A stretch of DNA of 64,000 nt from Planktothrix sp. PCC 11201 (GTDB taxonomy: Bacteria; Cyanobacteriota; Cyanobacteriia; Cyanobacteriales; Microcoleaceae). The stretch lies in contig NZ_LT797701.1 in assembly GCF_900009135.1 (NCBI RefSeq), forward strand, positions 857,974-921,973, written 5' to 3'. Below are positions 27,512-36,500 of the stretch, piece by piece. The notes under the pieces are model-generated. The model saw nothing but the letters and a program-made list of their open reading frames with translations. It was not told where the DNA came from and searched no databases. Made by a program: the position numbers and the translations under genes. Numbering within the stretch: the first letter of the stretch is position 1; each line of letters starts with the position of its first letter.

Positions 27512-28294
27512 TTATCCTTGTAATAAAGATTGTCCGCCATCGATCCAAACTTCTGTTCCAGTAATATGACTCGAAGCATCAGAAACTAAAAATAACACCA
27601 GTTGTGCAACTTGTTCAGAGGTTCCGGGTTGACCCTGGGTTAAGGGAATCTTACCTTCAGGAAATTCAACGAGTTCTTGAGTTTTTTCTAAGTATTGTCG
27701 TTCAGTATTCTGATCAATTTCGGTAGTAATTGCCCCCGGACAAATGACATTCACTCTAATTTTATATCTGGCTAATTCTAGGGCGGTCATTTTAGCAAAA
27801 GTCACCTGGGCAGCTTTGGTACAAGCGTAGGCTGTGGCTCCAGTATTACTAAACATTCGAGTTCCATTTACAGAAGAATTAATTACCACACTTCCCCCTT
27901 GTTTCTTCAGATAGGGTAAGGCATATTTTAAGGTGTAAAAAGTTCCATCTAAATTAATAGAAATGGTCGCTTTCCATTCCTCGGGGGAAAGTTCCTCTAA
28001 AGGAGCCCACACTCCATTAATACCCGCATTAGCAAAAACAATATCAATTTTTCCCCAAGTTTCTGCTATTTTATCCATGGACTGTTGCACCTGTTCGGGG
28101 TAGGAAATATCCGCAGTAGTCATCATCGCTTCTCCACCGGCTTGTTTAATCTGATCAATCGTTTTTTGACCTTTTTCGGGTGTTCGATCAAGGGTGGCTA
28201 TTTTTGCCCCTTCTTTTGCTAATAAAAACGCAGTTTCTTTCCCAATTCCCGAACCCGCTCCCGTAATTACGGCAACTTTATCTTTGAGTAACAT
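27512..28294 (-). CDS. SDR-family NAD(P)-dependent oxidoreductase
   Basis: A classical short-chain dehydrogenase of 260 residues. The Rossmann motif TGAGSGIG is at residues 12-19, the NAG motif in FANAGINGVW stabilises the sheet, and the catalytic Ser (VINSSVNG) and YACTK provide Ser-Tyr-Lys. An acidic residue after the second strand (TLDRTPEKG) suggests NAD rather than NADP, by family rule. The end EVWIDGGQSLLQG is typical of FabG-like and glucose dehydrogenase-like members. The substrate is not determinable. It precedes the GH31 gene by 51 bases, so the two may share a transcript, which would fit a role in sugar metabolism (inference). Confidence 0.92.
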   Translation of the reverse strand: MLLKDKVAVITGAGSGIGKETAFLLAKEGAKIATLDRTPEKGQKTIDQIKQAGGEAMMTTADISYPEQVQQSMDKIAETWGKIDIVFANAGINGVWAPLEELSPEEWKATISINLDGTFYTLKYALPYLKKQGGSVVINSSVNGTRMFSNTGATAYACTKAAQVTFAKMTALELARYKIRVNVICPGAITTEIDQNTERQYLEKTQELVEFPEGKIPLTQGQPGTSEQVAQLVLFLVSDASSHITGTEVWIDGGQSLLQG

Positions 28295-28628
28295 TAACCG
28301 ACTCCTATTTAATTTTATGACTATCTTAATGTTTGTAATCTTTTTGATTTTTTACGTCTATCCCAAGAAAGATTTTTGTTTTTTTATGACAGTTTTTAGT
28401 TTAGTGAAGGATGGGGGATTTTTGCATAAACCACAAAGGCACAAAGACACGAAAAAAGATGGGTAAGTTCAGCTTTAAGGTAGAATGAATGGAGTTTAAA
28501 AGAATGGGTTTATTATTTTTTATGATTTTCCTGAAATTGAAAATAATGTGCTATAATTAACAGCAACGTTGTTCTTGTTTCTCCCGTCATCTTGATCTGA
28601 TTTCTGAATTTTTTACATTTTTCATGCT
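28295..28628. other. Divergent intergenic region with dispersed repeat
   Basis: This 334-base gap separates the divergent SDR and Uma2 genes and must carry both promoters. I cannot place them securely. It contains the common repeat ACCACAAAGGCACAAAGACAC at about 28430-28450, whose complement type reappears at about 52640-52670 after petA. A small palindrome AACAGCAACGTTGTT lies near 28559. Confidence 0.5.
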
Positions 28629-29309
28629 ATGATGAGTTTATCTTCGGTTACAGTATTGCTCAATTCTACAAGTTCAAAATGGCAGACTGCAACCTGGGAT
28701 GATTATTTAGCCTATCGAGATCATCCCAGTTTAGAGCGAGTTAAGTTATTTTATCAAGAAGGTTATTTATTAATTGAAATGGGTGCAGAAGGAATTAATC
28801 ACGCTAGTATTAGCGATTTATTTACCATGGTTTTTGCATTTTGGTTTACTCGTTTTCCCGTTGTTAGTTTTAGTTCATTAGGTCGCTGTCAACTGGAAAA
28901 AGCAAACCATTGTGCTTTAGCACCGGATCAGGTTTTATATATTGGTGAAAATTCACCCCGTTGGCAACAGGGAGAACCTCGTCGGGTTGACTTAAATCGT
29001 TGGCGGGTTCCTGATTTAGTGGGGGAAGTTTCTGATACAACATTAGCCACTGATTTAGATGAAAAAAAACAACTTTATGCAGCATTAGGGATTTCTGAAT
29101 ATTGGGTAACAGATGTTAAAGGAAAACAGGTGATTGCCTTTCGTTTACAAGAAAATGGCAAATATGAACAGATAGAATATTCTATAGCTCTTGCGGGTTT
29201 ACCGATTATACTTTTAGAGCAAACTTTAGAACAATTAACCCAAGTAGAGAATGGTTTGGCGGCTCTCTGGTTTAATCAACAAATTGCTAATATTAATATT
29301 AAGGAATAG
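28629..29309 (+). CDS. Uma2-family (DUF820) putative nuclease
   Basis: The 226-residue protein carries the DUF820/Uma2 core: PDLVGEVSDTTLATDLDEKK followed by LYAALGISEYWVTDVKGKQV. The Asp-Glu-Lys pattern (PDLVGEV, then ISEYWVTD) resembles the restriction endonuclease-like PD-(D/E)xK fold. The family is greatly expanded in cyanobacteria, often in many copies per genome, with function unproven and frequently annotated as endonuclease. Two ATG codons start the frame; either could be used. The MFS gene starts six bases after its stop, giving an operon-like arrangement, though Uma2 genes occur in unrelated settings. Confidence 0.88.
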   Translation: MMSLSSVTVLLNSTSSKWQTATWDDYLAYRDHPSLERVKLFYQEGYLLIEMGAEGINHASISDLFTMVFAFWFTRFPVVSFSSLGRCQLEKANHCALAPDQVLYIGENSPRWQQGEPRRVDLNRWRVPDLVGEVSDTTLATDLDEKKQLYAALGISEYWVTDVKGKQVIAFRLQENGKYEQIEYSIALAGLPIILLEQTLEQLTQVENGLAALWFNQQIANINIKE

Positions 29310-29314
29310 ATATT

Positions 29315-30559
29315 TTGAACACTTTTCGCAGCTTTGATCCCAAACGTCAACGCAGTTTACTGGCTTTATTTATCGCAGGTTTATGTTTCTGGACAGGGAT
29401 AACCACACTATTACCAACCCTACCATTATATATTGAATCTCTGGGCGGAACCACACAACAAATTGGTTGGGTCATGGGGGCTTTTGCCTTGGGTTTATTG
29501 CCGTCTCGATTTTGGTTTGGCCCCTTGGCCGATCGCAAAAGTCGCAAATTAGTCTTATTAATCGGAACCCTAGTGGGGACTATCGCACCTTTAGGATATC
29601 TGTTTGCGGAGTCTATCCCCGTACTACTGAGTTTACGGGCCTTTCATGGGGTGAGTGTCGCCGCATTTACCATCGGTTACAGTGCCTTAGTTGCCGATAT
29701 TGCCCCCGTTGAACGCCGGGGAGAAGTAATTGGATATATGAGTTTAGTGGCTCCGATTGGGATGGCGATTGGCCCGGCGGTGGGGGGATCAATGCAAGCG
29801 ATGGTGGGGTATGACCCGATCTTTTTATCGAGTAGCGGATTTGCGTTTTTAGCATTTTTAGGGATTTGTCAAGTTTGGGAACCCCAACACAATAAATCAA
29901 CAAAAAAAGTGGTTTCTACTTCTTTATTAGAAAAGGGTTTATGGTTGTTCAAAATGTTATGGAGTCCCCCTTTAAGGGTTCCCGCTTTTGTGATGTTAAT
30001 GGTAGGTTTAATCTTTGGAACTTTAGTCACATTTTTGCCTTTAGCGGTGAAGGAATCGGGGTTGAATTTTAATGCGGGATTATTTTATAGTACCGCCGCG
30101 ATCGCTAGTTTTTTAATTAGAATTCCTACGGGTCGAGCTTCTGATCGTTATGGTCGAGGTTTGTTTATTACTGGGGGATTAATTTGTTATTTTTTAGCGA
30201 TGTTACTCCTATCAAAAACTATGCACAGTAATATTATTTTATTGGCGGCATTACTCGAAGGAATGGGGGCGGGGGTTGTGCTTCCGATGATGATCACCTT
30301 AATTACTGATCGATGTTTACCGGAACAACGGGGTCAATTTTTCTCCTTATGTTTAACCGGATTTGACGTGGGAATTGCCGTTGCTGGCCCTATTTTTGGC
30401 ATCTTTGCCGAACAATTAGGATATTCAGTTATGTTTGCCTTAGATGCGGGTTTAGCTTTAATTGCTTTAATTGCTTTCGCTACTTTTTCTAGTAAAACAA
30501 TTCCCCTTTCTTTCAAATTTGCTTTGGGTCAAGCCAAGGATATTTATAGTTTAAATTAA
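29315..30559 (+). CDS. MFS transporter, drug/sugar efflux type
   Basis: A 414-residue major facilitator protein with about twelve membrane helices. The signature loop between helices 2 and 3 is GPLADRKSRKLVLLIG, close to the GxLaDrxGrkxxl consensus. The second-half equivalent is GRASDRYGRGLFITGG. The frame starts with TTG at 29315, seven bases after AAGGAA; no ATG fits better because helix 1 begins at about residue 14. Substrate is unknown; the sequence resembles drug-proton antiporters more than sugar porters. The spacing of six bases to the Uma2 gene and 21 bases to lnt suggests a shared transcript. Confidence 0.88.
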   Translation: MNTFRSFDPKRQRSLLALFIAGLCFWTGITTLLPTLPLYIESLGGTTQQIGWVMGAFALGLLPSRFWFGPLADRKSRKLVLLIGTLVGTIAPLGYLFAESIPVLLSLRAFHGVSVAAFTIGYSALVADIAPVERRGEVIGYMSLVAPIGMAIGPAVGGSMQAMVGYDPIFLSSSGFAFLAFLGICQVWEPQHNKSTKKVVSTSLLEKGLWLFKMLWSPPLRVPAFVMLMVGLIFGTLVTFLPLAVKESGLNFNAGLFYSTAAIASFLIRIPTGRASDRYGRGLFITGGLICYFLAMLLLSKTMHSNIILLAALLEGMGAGVVLPMMITLITDRCLPEQRGQFFSLCLTGFDVGIAVAGPIFGIFAEQLGYSVMFALDAGLALIALIAFATFSSKTIPLSFKFALGQAKDIYSLN

Positions 30560-30580
30560 TCCTAGATCGGGTCATCATTT

Positions 30581-32200
30581 ATGAAAAAACAAGAACTGAT
30601 TGCGCCTTTATTATTAACAGCAATGGCTGGGGTTTTAATGGGTATTGCTGCGGAACCCTGGGGACTGTGGGGGTTAGCTTGGGTAGCATTAGTTCCTTTA
30701 TGGGTTAATGTTTTATCGAATTTTATCCCCCCTAAACCCCCCCTGTTCATGGTGGGAAGTTTGGCGGTATTTAAAACTCCCTTAATATTAGCTTTAGTTT
30801 GGGGAATCGGCTATTACGGAACCGCCTTATTTTGGATTACCGGAATTCATCCGATGACCTGGTTAGGAGTTCCCTGGTTAGCCAGTTTAGCCATTACTAT
30901 ATTTTGTTGGAGTTTTCTCACCCTTTGGGGCGGTGCTTTGGTGATAATTTGGACGGGATTATTTGTGATTTTATCGGATCAATTAGCTCAAAGATTCTCT
31001 AAGATTTCCCTAGCCTTAGCCCGAGTTTTAATTGCAACGGTTTTATGGTGTGGGTTAGAATTTTTGTGGAGTTCTACGGCGTTATGGTGGTCTTCTTTAT
31101 CCTATACTCAAAGTTTTGGGAATTTAATTATTTTGCACCTAGGTCAAATTTCTGGCCCCACAACTATTACCGCCACCTTATTAATTGTGAATGGGTTAAT
31201 AGCAGAAAGTTTTATTTTAAATCGGGATAAATATTATTCTCAGACTCAAGATCAAAAATCCTATTTATTATTGATTTTAGCGGTATTGTTTTTGATTGCT
31301 GCTCATGGATTAGGGTTGATTCTATATAGCATTCCTTCACAAAAAAATCCAGAACAGGCGTTAAAAGTAGGAATTATTCAAGGAAATATTGCTAATGAAG
31401 TTAAATTAAATTATTCGGGATTTCTACAAGCCTTAAATGGCTATACAACCGGATATATTACCTTAGCTAATCAAGGAGTAGACTTGGTACTCACCCCAGA
31501 AACCGCCCTACCTTTTTTCTGGACTGACTCGAATCAACGACAAAATAGTTCTTTTTATCAAGCCGTTTTACAGCAAAAAGTTCCGGCTATTGTGGGAAGT
31601 TTTGCCTTGAAAAAAAATGGATATACGAATAGTTTATTTTCCATGGATGGGGAAGGAAATATTATTGGTCAATATGATAAAGTTAATTTAGTTCCTTTGG
31701 GAGAATTTATCCCCTTTAGTGAAGTTTTAGGCAGATTTATCAGAAAATTATCTCCCTTAGAAGCTACATTAATTCATGGAAAACCCACTCAACAATTCCA
31801 GACCCTTTTCGGTCAAGCCACCGTCGGAATTTGTTATGATTCAGCCTTTGCAGATCATTTCCGCCGCCAAACCCTCCAGGGGGGAGAATTTTTGATTACG
31901 GCTTCTAATGATGCTTACTATTCCGTCGCAATTTTAGCTCAACATCATGCCCTCGATGTGATGCGAGCGATTGAAAATCATCGTTGGACAATTCGGGCTA
32001 CAAATACAGGATATTCAGCCTTTATTGACCCCCATGGAAGGACTCAGTGGATTTCCAATCAGAATACCTATCAAGTCTATGCTGATACAATTTATCGCGA
32101 TCGGACTCAAACCCTTTATGTCCGTTGGGGGGATTGGCTAATGCCTGTATTATTAATGGTAGGGACAATCCTATTTTTAGTTAAGATTGACCATTTTTGA
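30581..32200 (+). CDS. lnt: Apolipoprotein N-acyltransferase Lnt
   Basis: Lnt transfers a fatty acyl chain to the N-terminal diacylglyceryl-Cys of lipoproteins in the inner membrane, the last step of lipoprotein maturation. The N-terminal half has about six to seven helices (residues 1-265). The C-terminal half is a nitrilase-like domain with catalytic Glu307 (TPETALPFF), Lys367 (YDKVNLVPLGEF) and Cys418 (VGICYDS), spaced as in known Lnt enzymes. A final helix (about 518-536) anchors the C-terminus. The ATG follows the MFS stop by 21 bases. Length of 539 residues is normal. The lipoprotein-like solute-binding protein at 38051 would be one candidate substrate in this cell. Confidence 0.95.
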   Translation: MKKQELIAPLLLTAMAGVLMGIAAEPWGLWGLAWVALVPLWVNVLSNFIPPKPPLFMVGSLAVFKTPLILALVWGIGYYGTALFWITGIHPMTWLGVPWLASLAITIFCWSFLTLWGGALVIIWTGLFVILSDQLAQRFSKISLALARVLIATVLWCGLEFLWSSTALWWSSLSYTQSFGNLIILHLGQISGPTTITATLLIVNGLIAESFILNRDKYYSQTQDQKSYLLLILAVLFLIAAHGLGLILYSIPSQKNPEQALKVGIIQGNIANEVKLNYSGFLQALNGYTTGYITLANQGVDLVLTPETALPFFWTDSNQRQNSSFYQAVLQQKVPAIVGSFALKKNGYTNSLFSMDGEGNIIGQYDKVNLVPLGEFIPFSEVLGRFIRKLSPLEATLIHGKPTQQFQTLFGQATVGICYDSAFADHFRRQTLQGGEFLITASNDAYYSVAILAQHHALDVMRAIENHRWTIRATNTGYSAFIDPHGRTQWISNQNTYQVYADTIYRDRTQTLYVRWGDWLMPVLLMVGTILFLVKIDHF

Positions 32201-32337
32201 TGAATTTAATTCATACCAATAACTATAGCAACCCGCGCCGAGGTTGTAATATTTTAATACTAATATGAAACAATCAGAAATATTACTCGGTGTTCCCTGT
32301 TACCTTTTCAGCCTAACAACTCAAATAAGATTGCTAT

Positions 32338-33438
32338 ATGATTAAGTCTGATTCAATTCTAATTGTGGATGATGAACCGGATGTCTTCGATGTTTTCGAG
32401 GGAATTTTATTCCGAGAAGGATATCAACTCCATTATGCTTCCAATGGATTTGAGGTATTTAAATTTTTAGAATCCAGTTTACCGGATCTGATTTTATTAG
32501 ATGTGATGATGCCCGATATTGATGGTGTGGATATCTGTCGCAAAATCAAACAAATTCCGGCATGGCAACCAATTCCTATTATTATGATCACGGCACTGAA
32601 TTCTAAAGAAACCTTAGCTCAATGTTTAGAAGCTGGGGCAGAAGATTTTATTGGAAAACCGGTTAGTGCCTTAGAAGTTAGAGCTAGAGTTCGTTCAATG
32701 CTCCGACTCAAAAAACAGCATGATGAGTTAGAAAAGTCTCAACAAAAACTAGAACAATTGCTGCAATTACGCGAAGATATGACCTATACTATTATTCACG
32801 ATCTGAGAAATCCCATATTTGTAATTTCATTAACTTGTGAACTTCTAAACTTAACTAATTTAACAGAAAAACAATCCCAAAAAATCAATCAAATTGCCAC
32901 TTCAGGACAGCAGTTAAACAAACTAATTGATTCCTTACTACTGATGGCAAAACTCGAATCAGGGAAGGAATTACTGAATCCTAAACCGGTAAATTTATCT
33001 CTGATGGTTGAAGCCGTTGTTGATGAGTTTGAAGCTCAAGTTATTAAAAAGAAAATTAAAATTAATACTATAATTCCCCAGGTACAAAGGTTTGTGATTG
33101 CTGATTATGATTTAATTAAGCGAGTATTAGAAAATTTACTGGATAATGGGATTAAATTTTCCCCTTCCAATAGTGAAATTTTAATAGAAGTTGAATATCC
33201 AATTGATCAAAATACTGTTAAGGTTCACTTTCAAGATTCAGGAAATGGTGTAAAAGATGAACTCAAACAAAGCATTTTTAAAAAATATGAAACGGGTCAA
33301 CGCTTTGAAGGTGTGGCTCAAACTGGGTTAGGACTAGCATTTTGCAAAATGGTGATTGATGCCCATCATGGCTGTCTTTCAATTACCGATAATCAACCAA
33401 AAGGATCGATTTTTACCATTGAACTAAAAGCGAAATAA
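32338..33438 (+). CDS. REC-HisKA-HATPase histidine kinase
   Basis: A 366-residue soluble kinase whose sensory input is a receiver domain, so it is itself regulated by phosphorylation. The receiver has DD at 11-12, acceptor Asp55 (LILLDVMMP) and Lys107. A short coiled coil leads to HisKA with His154 in TIIHDLRNPIF, then N-box LENLLDNGIKF, DSGNGV and QTGLGLAF. The HDLRNP type of box is found in many cyanobacterial kinases with receiver inputs. It begins a run of four same-direction genes to 40746, separated from the next by 63 bases, and probably works with the very large hybrid kinase after it. Confidence 0.92.
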   Translation: MIKSDSILIVDDEPDVFDVFEGILFREGYQLHYASNGFEVFKFLESSLPDLILLDVMMPDIDGVDICRKIKQIPAWQPIPIIMITALNSKETLAQCLEAGAEDFIGKPVSALEVRARVRSMLRLKKQHDELEKSQQKLEQLLQLREDMTYTIIHDLRNPIFVISLTCELLNLTNLTEKQSQKINQIATSGQQLNKLIDSLLLMAKLESGKELLNPKPVNLSLMVEAVVDEFEAQVIKKKIKINTIIPQVQRFVIADYDLIKRVLENLLDNGIKFSPSNSEILIEVEYPIDQNTVKVHFQDSGNGVKDELKQSIFKKYETGQRFEGVAQTGLGLAFCKMVIDAHHGCLSITDNQPKGSIFTIELKAK

Positions 33439-33501
33439 TCAGTTAAAAGTAATCAGTTAACAGTTATCGGTTTACTACCTATTACCCAAAATCTTAATTT
33501 T

Positions 33502-36500
33502 ATGTCTAATAATTCTGATAATTATTTTGTTTCTCCTTTACAGAAGGCTATCACGACCGATCCTTTGACTGTGACCCCAGAAACCATATTAATTGATGCG
33601 ATCGCAATTTTTAACCAATCTCAAACCACCTGTTTATTAACTCCTAATTCCTTGGCAATCAGTCAGGGTAAAACCTGTATAATTATTACTGTAGATCATC
33701 GACCTGTGGGAATATTAACCCATCGAGATATTGTGCGTTTAATTGCTCGACGAGTTGATCTACAAAATTTGACCGTAGGCGCAGTCATGACCCAACCGGT
33801 GATTACCCTTCAAGAGACAGAATTTACCCATTTAAGTACAACTTTAAACCTATTACAACAGCATAATATTCGTCATTTACCCCTGGTAAATACCCAGGGT
33901 AAATTAGTCGGTTTACTCAGCCATCGAGATTTAAAAAATTCCCTAGAACCGACGGATTTATTGAAACTAAGAACCATTGAGGAGGTGATGAATTCAACCG
34001 TTGTACAAGCACCCGCTACAATTTCTTTATTAAAATTAGCGGAATTAATGAATTCTGCTCTGGTTAGTTGTGTCGTTTTAGTTGAGGAAAGAATTGACAA
34101 TCAAGAACGATTTAAAATTCCGGTGGGTCTGATGACGGAAGGAGATATTCTCAAGTTTCAAGCCTTAGATTTAGATTGGAATTTAGAGGCTCAAACCGTC
34201 ATGACTACCCCCCTATTTTGCCTCAAACCCAATGATACATTATTAGCGGCTCATCTGTTAATGCAGCAATACAATATTCATCGAATCCCGATTGTGGGCG
34301 ATCGCGGGGAACTGCTTGGTATTATTACTCCAACGAGTATTTTACAAGCCATTAACCCGATTGATTTATTAGAATTAGTAGATTTATTACGACAAAAAAT
34401 TAATCATTTAGAAGCAGAAAAAGTGCAATTACTTCAAATTCAAAATACCAAACTTGAAGAAAAAATTCAGGGACGCACAGAGGCTTTAAAACGCGCAAAT
34501 CAACGACTACAAGCGGAGATCCAAGAACGAAGTTTGATTGAATCAAAAATAGCGTTACAGGCTTCCCTTTTAGAGCAGGTCAAAAATGCTATTATTGCGA
34601 CAGATTTAGAGGGAACTATCATTTATTGGAATCACTATGCTCAAACTTTGTATCAGTGGACAGCCGAAGATGCCCTAGGTAATAATATTATTGATTTTGT
34701 TGTTCCTCTGGATCAACAAAATTTAGCCGAGGAAATTGTTTATGAAGTTATCAACACAGGATATTGGGAAGGAGAATTTACCACCTCGCGTAAAGATAGT
34801 AGCACTTTACCAATTCATGTTTTTGATACCTTAATTCGAGATCGGGAGGGAAATCCCATGGGTTTAGTGGGAATTAGTTTTGATATTAGCGAACGGAAAA
34901 AAGCCGAACAACAATTACACCAACAAGTTCAACGGGAGCGGCTATTTTACCAAACCGCCCTCCATATTCGTCAATCTTTGAATTTAACGGATATTCTGAA
35001 TAATGCCGTGGTGGATATTCGAGAAATTCTCCATTGTGATCGGGTTTTAGTCTATGAATTTGATTCGACATTTAATGGAACAATTGTGGCAGAATCCGTG
35101 GGAGAGGGCTGGACTTCATGCTTAGGGATGTATTTAGAAGATACTTGTTTTAAAACCCGAGGTGCTTTTCATTGTTTAAAGGGTAAAAAAACCGCTATTA
35201 ATAATATTGAAGAAGCAAATTTATCAGAATGTTATCAACAATTCTTAACTCAATTTCAGGTTAAAGCCAATTTAGTCGTTCCAATTTCAATTCAAGATCA
35301 TAATCAAGAAAATGGGAATTTTATTTGGGGATTATTAATCGCCCATCAATGTTTTTCTCCTCGCAATTGGCATTCGAGTGAATTAGAATTATTAGATGAA
35401 ATTGCGGTGCAACTTTCTATTGGTATTCAACAATCCCAGCTTTATCAAAAGGCTGAAACAGAAATTCAGGAACGACAAAAAATTGAGCAAGAATTAAGAC
35501 TTTTGAATCAAGAATTAGAAACTAGAATTTTGGATCGAACGGCTAAATTAGAGCGTCAAGAACGCAAATCCCGTCTCTTTGCAGAAATCGCTTTAAAGAT
35601 TCGTCAATCTTTAGATATTGACCAAATTTTACAAACTACTGTTACAGAAGTTCAAAATATTTTAGGGTGCGATCGCCTGTTAATTTATCGAGTTTTTGAC
35701 AATGGGACAGGAAAAACGATCGCAGAAAGTGTATTACCTGGATGGGATTCGATTCTCAATTTTGACTTTCCTGAAGAAGTTTTTCCCCTAGAATATCAAC
35801 AACTTTATTCTAATAGAACCGTAAAAGCCATTGCAAACATTCACCAACAATATCAAGATATTACCCCCTGTTTAGTTGAATTTTTACAAGCATGGAAGAT
35901 TAAAGCAAAATTGATTGTTCCGATTATTCAAAATCATAGTTTTTGGGGATTTATGATTGCTCATCAATGTGTTTCCCCGCGAAAATGGACGGATTTTGAG
36001 ATTGAACTGATGCGAGAAATTGCCGATCAAGTGGGTGTGGCTTTAGAACAAGCTCAATTAGTAGAAACCCTGCGAGAACGAGAACAATTTATTGAAAGTA
36101 TTGCCGATAGTAGTCCTAATATTTTATATCTCTACGATGTAGAGCAGAATCGCAGTATTTATAATAGCCGATCCTTAACGACCATTTTAGGATATACCTC
36201 GCTAGAATTATCGATAATAGGGGATAACTTTTCAATCCTTTTTCATCCTGATGATCAAGAAACAGTCATTAAACACCTAGAAGAAACGGCTCAAATGAGT
36301 GATCGAGAGATTAGTTATGTTGAATATCGCATCCAGCATAAAAATGGAGAATGGTTATGGTTTTCGAGTCATGCTACTGTATTTAAACGAGATTCATCGG
36401 GGAACACCCAACAAATTTTAGGCGTGGCTCAAAATATTAGCGATCGCAAACAGGCTGAAGATAATCTTAAACGTCAATTGGCGGCGGTAGAGGCTTCTAT

